A DNA stretch of 64,000 nucleotides, from NCBI GenBank assembly GCA_016858145.1, contig JAEHOE010000027.1, positions 868,001 through 932,000 on the forward strand. Reading direction: 5' to 3'. Origin of the DNA: Edaphochlamys debaryana. Lineage: Eukaryota; Chlorophyta; Chlorophyceae; Chlamydomonadales. The position numbers were made by a program, and so were the translations under genes. This document shows positions 22,401 to 33,312 of the stretch, one piece after another. Within the stretch, counting starts at the first letter, position 1. Each line of letters opens with the position of its first letter. Below the pieces are notes generated by a model. That model was not told the origin of the DNA. It ran no database searches and saw nothing but the letters and a program-made list of their open reading frames with translations.

Positions 22401-23448
22401 CCACCAGATCGTGCAGCAAGCCCGTGCGGCAGACAGCGCACTCACCCCCCTCACCCTCACCCCCCGGGCACAGCTCGCGCGCGGCATCCGGCGACCCCTG
22501 GAGGTCTTCCGCCTGCCCCCCTCCGCCACCCCCTCCTCCTCTGCCGCCGCCTCCGCCGTTCCCGGCTGGGGGTTGCGCTGCGCCGAGCCGCTGCGGCCAG
22601 GGGACCTTGTGGCACCGCTAGTGGGGCGGATCGTACCGGCGGCGGCGGTGGCGGCGGAGGCCCAGGCGGGCCCAGCAGGGGCCGGGGCGGGCCCAGGGCT
22701 GGGCCTGCCGCCGGGCGTGATCCTGCTCGACCACTTCTTCTCGCTCTGGCAGGTGAGCCGGTGTCGTACATGGTGCTGTGCTGTGCGGCGTGTGCTGTGC
22801 AGTGCCATGCTGTGCTGCGCTGTGGTTGGCGTGCGTCGGGCGGCTGTGCCCATTTGGCACCTTGGGCTTTCGCGGTGAGGGTGTCGTTGAAGCTATGCAG
22901 CCATGCCCCGATCGCTTCACCACCCGGTACGAGCTCCACCGCCTTGCCGTACATTGCCGTACGCGCAGGCCGTGTTCGAGGTTGGGATCATCAAAATCGA
23001 GTCGCTCGTCCGGCTGTGGCAGGTACCGCCCAACCCGCTCACAGCCGCACTGCCTCAGCCCAACGGCACCCATGCGCATAAGGCCCTCGCTACTGCCGCC
23101 GCCGCCGGCGCTGCTAAAGGCACGTCAGCTTCCGACGGCTCCCCGGCGGCGCCCGCCGATGCCGAGGCGGCGGCGGCGGCAGGGCCGGGGCTGAGCGCCG
23201 TCACGGCAGGCATGCTGGCCCTGGACTTCCGGCAATCCGGCAACGTGGCGAGATTCGTACGGCAGTGGATCTCGCCACCATCTGGGTCGGCGGCGCCGGG
23301 ATCTGGGTCAGGCCCCGCGCTCGTCGTACAGCCCGTGCTGGGCGGCGGCTGCCGTACGACGCTGGCGTACCACGTGGGGCTGTACGCGGCCCGGCACGTG
23401 GCGGCGGGGGAGGAGCTGACGGCTGATTTCGCGGCGCTCGGGGCTTGA
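16423..23448 (+). CDS. Tudor-like plus pre-SET/SET protein, degenerate KMT (926 aa)
   Basis: Exons: 16423-16485, 16931-17006, 17301-17418, 17649-17778, 18037-18114, 18452-18607, 19014-19133, 19660-19732, 20190-20812, 21077-21232, 21443-21625, 21798-21987, 22224-22279, 22474-22752, 22969-23448; phases all match. Order: N-terminal segment with WCTC; Tudor-like fold (about 186-245, GVWYRARITGTDAATGAIL then QYDADQSEDRMYL); a Lys/Ala-rich histone-H1-like region (about 285-400); pre-SET (VPVYVFNDID at 532; Cys cluster ECCAACTEPAC near 660); SET from about 675 (PLEVFRL, GWGLR) with an Ala/Gly-rich insertion splitting it. SUV39/SETDB-class enzymes methylate H3K9 in chromatin. Here GNVARF (858-863) is followed by VRQWISPP instead of NHSCxPN, the terminal motif is GEELTADF, and there is no post-SET Cys cluster, so activity is doubtful. 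Confidence 0.85.
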
Positions 23449-24654
23449 GCTACGAATCAACGGAAGGCCATGGGGGCTGCGTGCTGCTGCCGTGCGGTCG
23501 TGGGAAGGTCGCAGCTTTACCAAAGACACGGGGGCTTCGCGGTCCCGGGGGCCTCGTGCCCCAACGCAAGGGCCGCGGCCACATGAAGGGCGCTGCGGCG
23601 CCGGGGAGGCACGCGGCCGTCGCGGAGAGGTCCCGGCCAGAGTCCCTTCGGCACAGCGGCGACCGGCCAGGGGCAGGGCCGGCGAAGCCAGGGCCTCGTT
23701 TCCTAAGGCCCCGCAAGGGCTGCCGGCACCCTGCCCTGCCCCCCGGCATCTAGGATTAGGACAGCCGCATGAGTCATGCGGGGGGATGAACGTTGCAAGG
23801 GGTCTGCAGAGGGTTAGGTCGGGGGGCTAGGTCTGGTCCCGGATGCTGTGGCTGTGCTTGGGCTGCACCTAGCTCCATGTCCAGAGGCCGTCGTTGCATC
23901 CAGGGAGATGATGGACAGCTCGGCTGAAGGAATAAGCATGTGAGAACACATGCAAGCCAGAATTGCGGGAGCAAGTAGTAGTTTAGGGCGGGGCGAGGTG
24001 CCCAAGGGGGTGGGGTCATGTTCATAACTTACGGGCGACGGGCGATGGCAGGTCAGCTGGGGGGTCTGTCAATGCGAGAGGACAGTGACGGATGTAAGCA
24101 TACGTAGAGGCAATGAGCTAAGATGAGCTGTGCGCAAGGCCTTACCAGGTAGCATAGGTTGAAGACTTCTGGAGAAGCGGCACGGTCGATGGTGCGTTGA
24201 GGTGTTACCGAAGCCCAGGTGTTTCCCAGCGCAAGCGTGCGTGTAACAGTGTCCCTGCACGCTCTACGGGCAGTAGTGACACGCGCCTCTTTGTTACGTG
24301 GGGCGTTCAGCGGTGTGCCACGGTCCGCCCCAAGAGGGCCGTGGCTGGGGGGCCCTGACTCAGCCCCTGGCTCTTATGGGTACCAGCAGTAGCCGCAGTC
24401 AGGCCGGGGTACCGTGCCCCGCGCGCAGGGCCCCGCGCTCCCTGCACGACCGCACGGACTGGCGCTGAAAACAAGCGCGCACGCGCAGTCGGGCGGGGGC
24501 AAAACACCAATGGGACGTGCTCGTCCCTTCAGGCCAAAAGGCCGGCGGGCATTTATTGTGTGCGCGCACGGCTCTCCCGTCTGCCTCCACGCACATACTC
24601 TGTATCTGCTCTGTGCATACTCTTTCCACGCGACCCGCTACTCAGTCCTCAAAG
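23449..24654. other. 3' UTR of SET gene and promoter of ACR2-like gene
   Basis: No gene seen. Open frames at 23445-23830 are GC-rich with no domain. A TGTAA word lies at 24242-24246. The last 400 bp should hold the promoter and 5' UTR of the plus-strand gene starting at 24655. Confidence 0.5.
24242..24246 (+). promoter_or_regulatory. Possible poly(A) signal TGTAA for the SET gene
   Basis: The TGTAA I found downstream of the SET stop on the sense strand, about 795 nt after it. Position only. Confidence 0.4.
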
Positions 24655-25756
24655 ATGGGCACCGACAGCGAGCAACTTGTGGCCCCCGAGCTGGCGCGCG
24701 TTGACGCGACCACCGTGGCCGGCCTTCTCAAGTCTGGAGGCAAGCCAGGATCAGTGATCGTGGACGTGCGCGACCCCGAGGTGCGCGTGTATGCCATGCG
24801 TGGCGCGCCGATTGCCGCGCGCGTCTCCCAGCGCTCTGCGACTTCTGAGCATACGCTGTGTTCTTATATCAGGAAGTGGCCACCGGCAGCATCAAGGCCT
24901 CGGTGAACGTGCCGTCGGCCGTGTTCAAGAACCCCGACCCCGCCCAGCTCGACGCTGTGATCAAGGAGCAGCTCGGTGATGCCAAGGAGGTACGCTCTTG
25001 CTCCTACGCAACCACACAACGCAGACACGGAACCGTTGCGGTTGGGGCTGGGCTCAAGCTGGGGGTGTGGAGGCGTCTCCGTCCCCCTCTCCCAGCGCCA
25101 TACTGGCAACTGAGCACCTCAATCTCTGCTCCCTCCCTCCCTTCCTCGCTCTTGAACTCAGATCATCGTACACTGCCACCTCAGCAAGATCCGCGGCCCC
25201 ACCTGCGCCAAGTCCCTGGCTGACCGACTCAAGGCGCTGGGGGTGGAGGGGACCGAGGTGGGCAAGGGGGGGGGGCCGAGGGGGGCGGACACAATCTGGG
25301 GATGCAAGGAGGGGCAGGGGCCCGGGCGAGGCCGAGGAGGGATCTGCAGGGGCGGTTTAGCCGTCGCACTTCAAACCGACGACAGGGGATGTGGTGGGCT
25401 TCCGCTGCCGCCCGGCTGGCCGTGAGGGCACCTCGCTCATCCCCGCCTCTGCCTCTCCTCCGCCTATCCTCAGAGCCCCATCCCCTCGCCTCACCTCTAC
25501 CCCTATCCCTTTCACACAACTCTTTCCTTCTGGCAGGGGGCATCGTCGTTCCCCGCCCCGGCTCTCCTCGGCCTACCCCTTACCCCCCACGCCCTTTTCC
25601 CACCTCTAATCCTGTCCCTTTCACGTGATCACTCCCCTCCCTCCTTAGGTCAAGGTCCTGGCTGGGGGCATTGTGGACTTCATGGAGGGGCACAAGGACG
25701 ACAGCTCCATCGTCAAGCTGCCTGAGAGCGGCTGGAACCCGGATCCAAAGCACTGA
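24655..25756 (+). CDS. Rhodanese-fold CDC25/ACR2-like phosphatase or arsenate reductase (148 aa)
   Basis: Four phase-0 exons: 24655-24780, 24873-24989, 25162-25257, 25649-25756. The whole protein is one rhodanese domain. VIVDVRDPE (about 34-42) is the CH2A-like motif. The active loop is HCHLSKIRGPTCAKSLADRL, with Cys86 and Arg92 giving the HC-X5-R signature shared by CDC25 phosphatases and plant ACR2/CDC25-like arsenate reductases. HC-x-LS-x-xRGPTCAK is especially close to the plant ACR2 loop. Single-domain length matches that family, which reduces arsenate using glutathione/glutaredoxin and can act as a protein tyrosine phosphatase in vitro. There is no N-terminal extension, so it is probably cytosolic. 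I cannot separate arsenate reductase from phosphatase by sequence alone. Confidence 0.9.
25433..25640. repeat. Diverged tandem repeat in intron 3 of ACR2-like gene
   Basis: Two pyrimidine-rich copies of about 95-110 bp (about 25433-25527 and 25545-25640) share CCGCC...CTCTCCTC, CCCACCTCT-type and TCCCTTTCAC blocks in the same order. The second copy leads directly into the acceptor at 25648. Confidence 0.6.
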
Positions 25757-26706
25757 GCGCTGCCGGAACCTGGCGGCCGGAACCTGAATACAGCCAGCAG
25801 CTCTGGTCCCGCTGCTAAGCAGCAGCTCGGGCGGCCACGTGGAGAGCTCGAGGCCTGGCTTGAGGCATCCAAGCAGGGCCGGGCAGGGGCTTGGCAGCGG
25901 CTTGGCGCGCAGCGGCTGCTGTGGCTATACGTTTGGGGTACCAATGTTCTGGCGGCATGTGCTGCAGGGGGGGCATAGGATGAACAGGGCCAAGAATTTC
26001 AGGGAACCGATCGGTCAGCGGCTTGGCGCGACGCGGCTGTGGGTACAAGGGAGGCATGGGGATGAACAAGGGGGCAAGGAGCCGCAGTCAATGGGCGTAT
26101 CGATGTCTTGGCGGCGTGTCCGGGCAGGGCACAGGCAACGGCAGGGGCCTTTCGCGGTGGTCCCGCGGGAGCCGGGCCGGTCCCGGGCAATGGCAGGGGT
26201 CGGCCGTGCAGGGCACTGAGTGGGCCGCCGGCTTATGAGGCCCCCTCGCGGCCCAGGCGTTCGTTGGGGCCTACGGTTCGGGGTCGGGTCGGGCCTTGCC
26301 AGGGCGGCGTAGTGGAGGTCAAGGCTACCGCGCCGGCTAAACACAACCGCGTGTGGCCCCTGATGGGGTCCGGAGGCCGAGGCTGGGGCCGGAAGGAGCT
26401 CGGCCAGCGCTGGGCTGGGCGGTGACTGGGGCGAGCTTCGCTGGGCTGGGGCAGGGGGAGACTATGCATGCTCCCCTGGGTGACCCTGCATGCGGAGCGC
26501 AGGGGCGGGACTCGGGCGGGGATTGGGGTGGGGGGATGTGGAGCTGTTCGCCTGACGGGAGGTGGGGGTAGGTTGGCCGAGGGGGGGGGAGGGGGAGGGC
26601 AATGTGCGGCTGTGGGTCATCCTGTCGGTGGCAAGCCGGTATGTACACGTGATCAACAAACCCTCATAAGCTAAGCTAAGCTTCTAATCATATTCTCGCC
26701 GCCGCC

Positions 26707-26711
26707 TGTAA
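26707..26711 (+). promoter_or_regulatory. Possible poly(A) signal TGTAA for the ACR2-like gene
   Basis: TGTAA on the sense strand about 950 nt after the stop at 25756. Position only; it implies a long 3' UTR. Confidence 0.35.
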
Positions 26712-28312
26712 CAATGTTCTGGTGGTCTATGATCGGGTGGCGCCTGACGCCGTCTGCGTGTTGGTGAAGAGTGGCATCGGACTTGTGGCAGCACCTGCTG
26801 TCTTGGCAAGGGAAGAGAGCCGAGGCTTATCGGTGAGGCAGCTGGAACACACGTCTGCCTGTGTGACGCAACAGCACGTTTCGAAAGTGCAAGGGCGGCC
26901 CCACGTCTGAAAGGAACCCGAGCTAGATACACAGAGTCAGGCCGTACTGTAGCCCCCGCTCCTACATACCCCTGCGTCCTGCCGGCATCTGTCAGGCATC
27001 TGACCGCGCCTAACCGCACTGCAGGAAGGACAACAGCACATACCCCTGGGCGGGACCTCTGCCGGGAACCGCCCGTGGCCACACCGACCGACCTGCCCTC
27101 AAGGAACGGACACCCCAGGTACGGCAGGGAAGGTCATTACTAAGGTGTGGCACCCCCAGCCCGATTCTTGCCCCTGATCAGGCGCACACGGGGCGCGGGT
27201 TGAAGCTAGCTAAACAACAAAGGCCCATTCAGCGCAAGTTGGGCTCGGTGAACCCTAGAACACAACGTGAATGGACCAACCCACCAAAGGATCTGAGAGT
27301 CTGACAGCACGCCGCCAACACGTATCCCACTGCCCCCGCTCGCCCAGACCTTCTAGGGATTCACCCGGCACCGAAATCCATCTACTTCACGCGCATGTAA
27401 TAATGAAGGAATAACATGCTTGCCGATGCCCCGAACTTGACAAACGCCATACGGAAACTCGTCTACCCATCCACCCTGTTCAAAGTAAGCCCAATGCCAC
27501 TAACTGCCATCCGCTGTGGGGAGCCAACGGGGCTCCCTCGTGTATGATCTCTTCTTGCTCGTACCAAGCGCGCGTGCCGAAGGCCGCCGCCGCTCGCCCC
27601 TCGGGTTACGGGGTTGCCCATGCAAACACGCCCCTCCTCGCTTGGTAGATAGGGAACAAGCGCATTCTATGCGTACAGAATCTGGTTAGTTGCAAAACAC
27701 ATCCACTTCGGAGAAACGTGGGCACACCAACACACTCCCTCAAGTAGTACCGACCGCCACACCACATGCAAGGGGCGGACAAAGAGGGACGGACCAGGCA
27801 CCGAGGCACGCGCCCTTCACCACAATAATACACGTACCGTGCGTGGGGGCAGGACTCCCTACCTGCTACGAACAAATACGCCTTAGGGCGCCCTTAACCG
27901 GTCACCAGCTAATAGGAACGGATACAAGTAAGCCTACGAAGCGTCTAAATGTAAGCTTCAATGCGTTGCATGCTACCGACACGAGCAGTGAACGTCTCGA
28001 AGGGGGATACTGGTGGCATGGCTGCGTTGCGTCCTCTCAATCCGAGCTACCAACGGACCAGCCTCCCAGCGGCATACCTCCTTTAGCCGCAGCCGGATGG
28101 CTGATGTGTGTATCGGGCATGCAGCAGGTCTTGCAAAATGGACAAAGTAAGAGCAGCCCTCGAGCTACTTGGAAGAGCACCGGGCACATCATGTGTACGA
28201 CGTTGAACGTACGACCTATGAACTGCTGGGGACTGCTGGGGATGGGCGCGGTCAGCTAGCAGCGCCCTCTAGGGCAGACTCCCGAGCTGTGAAGCCGCTT
28301 GATCTTCATTCG

Positions 28313-28363
28313 GTGGACAAAGCTCTGAATCACATAGCGTCCCGTGGACGAAGCTCTGAGTCA
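28313..28363. repeat. Short direct repeat, 20 bp x 2
   Basis: GTGGACAAAGCTCTGAATCA (28313-28332) recurs with two changes at 28344-28363, about 80 bp downstream of the PDZ-repeat gene stop, in its putative 3' UTR. Confidence 0.8.
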
Positions 28364-28444
28364 GGTAAACATCTGACTGACACTTCCTCCATCCTGACAG
28401 CCCGGCCTGCTGAAGACCCACATCAATAGCGCAGACTCTTTCTT

Positions 28445-31400
28445 CTACTGAAAGGCGGGGACCGTTGTGATGACGTGGGGCCGGGCCTTGCAGGTCTTGG
28501 GGGTCACGTGCTTCTCAACCTCCATCAGCACCCTGCTTGGACAGCAGGGGGGTGGAGCAGGGGTCACGAGCGCAGGTGAGGGGCGCACAGAGAGGCCTAG
28601 TTGGGCAGAGACCGCTCAGGTGTGTGCCTCATGACATTCAGTAGAGCTGGCAACCTTCTCAGCAGCAGGCCCCGCCCCGACCAGGACCAGGGGGCCGTCC
28701 CGTGTTCACTCACGGTGTGGTGGGGGTCTCCTGTGGCGGCGCCCGCAGGACCAGGGTCACAGCGCCCGTGCCGCATCGCTCGTTTGAGGCCAGGGCCGTC
28801 AGCACCTCCTCCAGGTCTTGGCCGGCGCAGGAGAAGTCGACGGCCTCGAAGGAGCCGCAGACGTTGAGGGCTGAGGGGCAGGGTGAGAGGGGCGAACAGA
28901 GCCAAACTTTAGCAGAGTGGAGAGGTAGGTAACCCGGGGGGCTTGATCTGCAGGCAGGCATCAGCACCAGCACCCCCCACGCCTACCTCGCGTGCAGCCC
29001 AGCAGCTCGCAGCCGGGCTTGACCCAGGCGCTCTTGGCGGCGGAACCGGTGGGGGATACGGAGGCGACGGTGACGGGGCCACCGGGCGTGCGCTGCTCGA
29101 AGGTGACGCCGTGGGGCATGGGCAGGGTGACACGAAGGGTGTCGGCCTCGGCCTCGGCCTCGGCCTCCTCGTGGGGCGACGTTACGGCCCTGCAAGCAGG
29201 GAAGGCAGCAGACGCAGACGGTCAGAGGGGGCATCAGACGACCAGAGAGGCCGTCGTGCCGTGAGCAGACGAATTAGGCGCGAGGTTGCGTGGAGAGCGG
29301 TGACTCTTGTTAGCGCGGAGGCTAGCCACGAACGAGGCCGAGTGGACTCACAGGGCCCACAGGCCCGCCCCCCACTCACGGCTCCCTGAGCACCAGTGCC
29401 ATCTGCTTGAAGCCGCAGCGGGCGTTGGAAGCGAGGGCCGTCAGCACCTCCTCCAGCTCCTGGCCGGCGCAGGAGAACTCGACGGACTCGAATGAGCCCG
29501 CCAGGTTCAGGGCTGGGGGGAGGGGTAGAGGGGGTGGGGGGGACGTGGGGATGCCCGTTCGCCAGTGAACCGCCACGGAGATACCAGGATACCATGTTGC
29601 AACGTGGCTGGCGTTTGCAATATATACCCACAGTCACTCACCCCTGGAGCAGGCGACCAGCTCGCAGCCGGGCTTGACCCAGGCGCTCTTGGCGGCTGAG
29701 CCGGTGGGGGACACGGAGGCGACGGTCACTGCGGGTGCGGGAGGGCGAGGTGGGATGAGAGGTCAGCGCACGCACGGAAGGCAGGCTCATGCTGCTCTGG
29801 TTAGATCCTGCCCGGCATCTCGCTTACCCGGGCCGCCCTTGGTCCGCTGCTCGAATGTGATGCCGTGGCGGGACGAGGAGAGCGTCAGACGCACGGTCTC
29901 GGCCTCCTCGGTCTCTGGGGCGGTCGGCTCAGCCGCTGGGGCCCTGAAGATTCGTTTGGAGGTAGGGGCCGTGTGGTGGGAAGGGCTGTTGGTTAGGGCT
30001 CGGCTCAACCGGGGCGAATGGTCACGGTGAGATTACCTAGCAACCTGACAGGACCAAACGACCTTTCGGGTAAGCGGTTTAGGGGTACCGGGCCTCCCGA
30101 CTCACGGCTCTCTCAGCAGCAGGGAGAGGGCGCCCGTGCCGCATCGCTCGTTTGAGGCCAGGGCCGTCAGCACCTCCTCCAGGTCTTGGCCGGCGCAGGA
30201 GAAGTCGACGGCCTCGAAGGAGCCGCGGACGTTGAGGGCTGAGAGGCAGGGGAGGGTGGGAGGGGGGAGGAGCTAGTCTTGAGCGAGCCGAGTGGAGAGG
30301 TAGGTAACCCGGGGGCTTGCTCTGCAGGCAGGCATCAGCACCAGTACCCCCCACGCCTACCTCGCGTGCAGCCCAGCAGCTCGCAGCCGGGCTTGACCCA
30401 GGCGCTCTTAGCGGCGGAACCGGTGGCGGACACGGAGGCGACGGTGACGGGGCCACCCGGGGTGCGCTGCTCGAAGGTGATGCCGTGGGCGATGGGCAAG
30501 GTGACGCGGAGGGTGTCGGCCTCCCCAGTCTCTTCTTGGTCAGCCACCATGATCCTGCGGTGTACGGCAATGTACGGCACACATCAGGGATCAGTTATGA
30601 CGGTAAGATGAGGCTGGCAAAATCACTTCACGCATTCGCCCAGGGTTTGAGAGTGAGTCAACAGCCCGCCCCCCCACTCACGGCTCCCTGAGCACCAGTG
30701 CCATCTGCTCGAAGCCGCAGCGGGCGTTGGAGGCCAGGGCCGTCAGCACCTCCTCCAGCTCCTGGCCAGCGCAGGAGAAGTCAGCGGCCTCGAAGGATCC
30801 AGCCAGGTTCAGGGCTGGGGGAGGGGTGGGCAATAGCGGGAGAGCGCGGTGACACATGTTGCACGTCAGCGTATCAAAAATGGTCAAAGGCAAGGCAAGG
30901 CCCGCAGCCACTCACCCCTGGAGCAGGCGACCAGCTCGCAGCCGGGCTTGACCCAGGCGCTCTTGGCGGCTGAACCGGTGGGGGACACGGAGGCGACCGT
31001 CACTGCGGGGGGGGGGAGGGGGGCAAGCCGCAAGAGGAGGGGTGGGGCAGCACACACAGGGGTGACGGGAACTCAGTGCGGGAAGAACGACCCCAGAGAA
31101 CAACAGATTTGCCCCTGGTTATCCCCCGGCCTGCCGCCTGATTCAGGGACCCCTCGTCTGCCTCGCTCACCCGGGCCGCCCTTGGTCCGCTGCTCGAAGG
31201 TGATGCCATGGAGGGACGAGGAGACGGTCACACGGACGGAGTCGGACTCCTCCTCGGGTGCCTCCTCAGGAACGTTGCCAAGCTGATGATGCTCCAAGTA
31301 CGCACTCGCGGCCTTGGAGAGGACTGTAGGGAGATCATATCAAGGCGGGGGGCCGGGCGGGAAGTGGCCGTTGTGCCGAGGCGGCAGCGGCAGGGCGGGG

Positions 31401-31927
31401 TCGAAATGAACAGGTAGGACAACCTCCCTCAACCTCCACCGTGAGGTAGGTGCAAGAAGACAGAGAACGGGCGTTGCAGCCCTTCCCACTCCACATAGAA
31501 TTGGGCAGCCTGCTGAGCTTCCGATTAGAGGCACCGGCCATGTATCGCTCATGTGAAGCGCGGAGGGTAGGAGCGCACCTTGGGCCGCATGCCCGTGCGA
31601 ATGGCCGCCGTTGTCGTCGCCACCATGCTCGAAGCCGGAATGGGACGCGCGACGCTGAGAATGGCCGTCAATGATCAGGTAGGTGATTGGCAGGGAGCGG
31701 AAGTCGACGGCTGTGCTCTCGGCGTGGGTCGGAGCATCGACCGCGGCACATGAAGCAGAAGCACAGACACCGCTCAAGCTGCCTGAGCGGGAGCGTGTCA
31801 CAGGGCAAGGCCTCTCTCCAAATCCGCACCCAGAAGTCCGTGGTGAGCGAAGGCTGCTGCTTCCGCTATTGGCTGCCCCCGGCGCCCGACTTGTTCCGAA
31901 AGCACAACTCAGCGTGGCCACTGACAT
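28445..31927 (-). CDS. Four-repeat PDZ-like protein, probably plastid-targeted (610 aa)
   Basis: Exons, 5' to 3': 31927-31579, 31323-31171, 31002-30916, 30814-30682, 30554-30361, 30238-30106, 29943-29828, 29728-29642, 29512-29380, 29189-28987, 28870-28714, 28532-28445; phases all match. The first 90 residues are Ser/Ala/Arg/Cys-rich with few acids, like a transit peptide. Then come four repeats of about 105-115 aa (about 143-241, 242-350, 351-462, 463-582), each with HGITFEQ, GPVTVASVSPTGSAAKSAWV, KPGCELL and a helix LEEVLTALASN, ending LVLREP. This fits a PDZ-like fold (GLGF-like loop, strands, helix) of the kind used as scaffolds, including plastid ones. A 28-residue tail begins VLMEVEKHV. 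An in-frame upstream Met at 31966 is possible. Ligand unknown. Confidence 0.85.
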
Positions 31928-33312
31928 TTTGACCGTTCTACACGCGGTTTTGATAAATCCTTTCAAGAGTGTGCGTTGACGAGCTTTCCCGGCACAGTTT
32001 ATGGCCCGGTCCGGGTCATCAGGAAGCGGTACAGGCCTGATCGCGTCTTCGTTTGCCGCGTCCGCACCCGCCTGGGATCAAGAAATGGTGACAAGTATCA
32101 CATTGGAAGCAGGCACGGGCTCTGGTCGACGCCTGGGGGAAATCGCTTTCGGGTTCCGTACAAGTTTTCCCGGGCCCAACTCCAAGCAACGCAGCGGCGG
32201 CACAAACATAATCTCCCTCGCATTACGACGGGGTATAGGCGGCAGGTGGCTTGTGGATTGCTACGGAGCACGTGACGACAGAAAGAAATTCGCAACCTTT
32301 GGGGTACGGTACATCCGCCGCACTCGGCCCAACCGCCCGTCCTTTCCCCGTCCTGGTCCCCGTCAGTGCCCCCCCCCGATTGATGCCCCGGTTGCGCTCC
32401 ACAAGCCCAGTCTGGAACCTTCCAGGCCATTACCCCGCCTTAAGGCAAGCCTCGACTCCGCCCTGCCTACTAGGGCTAGTAGCTCGACAACGCTGCCCGG
32501 CAACGCACATCTGCGCTACTATGCCCTCTCTGTACGTGCAGAGCGCAAATGCATCTGGCAGCTTACGTGTCCCCTGGCAATCAGTGGGGGCTACAACTTT
32601 CTCAGGTGCCGCAACACATGAAGTTCAGCCTGTCAAAGGATGGAGCTGAGCACCGACTCCGGGATGGATCTGGTGGCCGGGCCTGTCAGGGCCCGCCAGG
32701 GTCCAGTCCCTCATCAGTACGTAACCTACGAGCGTACACTTAAGCAGCAGGACCCTCAGGCCTCATGGAAGTAAAGCCCAGTCCCACGCACTGCCACCTA
32801 ATGCCACACAGTGGCCCGGTTCTGCATCACCTGATTATGTTTGCTCAGCCCGTCCCAGAGTTGGTGGTTCGTTGCGTTCCCACTGAAGGGTTGCAGTGTA
32901 CTCGTGCCCGCGCACCACCATCACGTCATTCAGGACAGGACGGAGTTGAGAAGACCTGGAGACACTAGGACTTGACGCTCGTACCGCATCATGGTAATCA
33001 GGCGCAGTTCACACGGCCACAGTAGCTACCCCGATTTGGTTTCTCATTAGGTTCTGCTTATTAGAAGTACTTTGTGCACAACTCCCAACAGCCCCATTGT
33101 AGCAATGCAGCCCACGCAGTGATGCCCTCAAATTCAGAGAGGACTATCATCGCCGCCCCCGCCCCCAAAACCCTACCCGCCTTCCCTCCGCCGCACATGC
33201 ATGGAGACACCGCCGGGCCTCACGCCTCCTTCGGCCCCGGCTCCGTCCACGGCACGTGCCGGGCAGGGAAGTAAGACGCCAGAAAGCCGGTTGCAAGCGG
33301 ACAGCGTGGCAC
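31928..33312. other. Intergenic between kinase and PDZ-repeat genes
   Basis: Both neighbours are on the minus strand, so this holds the kinase 3' UTR and the PDZ-repeat gene promoter. A plus-strand open frame of 206 codons (32001-32621) begins MARSGSSGSGTGLIASSFAA and has more balanced composition than chance frames nearby, but no splice-linked partner or domain was recognised. Confidence 0.5.

Larger units (their letters stand above)
25757..28444. other. 2.7-kb convergent intergenic region
   Basis: Lies between the 3' ends of the ACR2-like gene (+) and the PDZ-repeat gene (-). A poly(A)-type word occurs at 26707-26711. The left part (to about 26600) is G-rich with CGGGCC-type tracts; 26700-28440 is visibly less GC-rich than the rest of the window. 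Open frames such as 26684-27082 (-) and 27690-28259 (+) match nothing I recognise. No tRNA or transposon ends were seen. Confidence 0.5.

Noticed and set aside
26684..27082. 132-codon minus-strand frame in the convergent interval
   Set aside because: Arg/Pro-rich with no recognisable motif; an uninterrupted frame alone is weak evidence here.
32001..32621. 206-codon plus-strand frame upstream of the PDZ-repeat gene
   Set aside because: Composition is less biased than other chance frames, but no domain, partner exon or poly(A) word supports it; kept only as a note.
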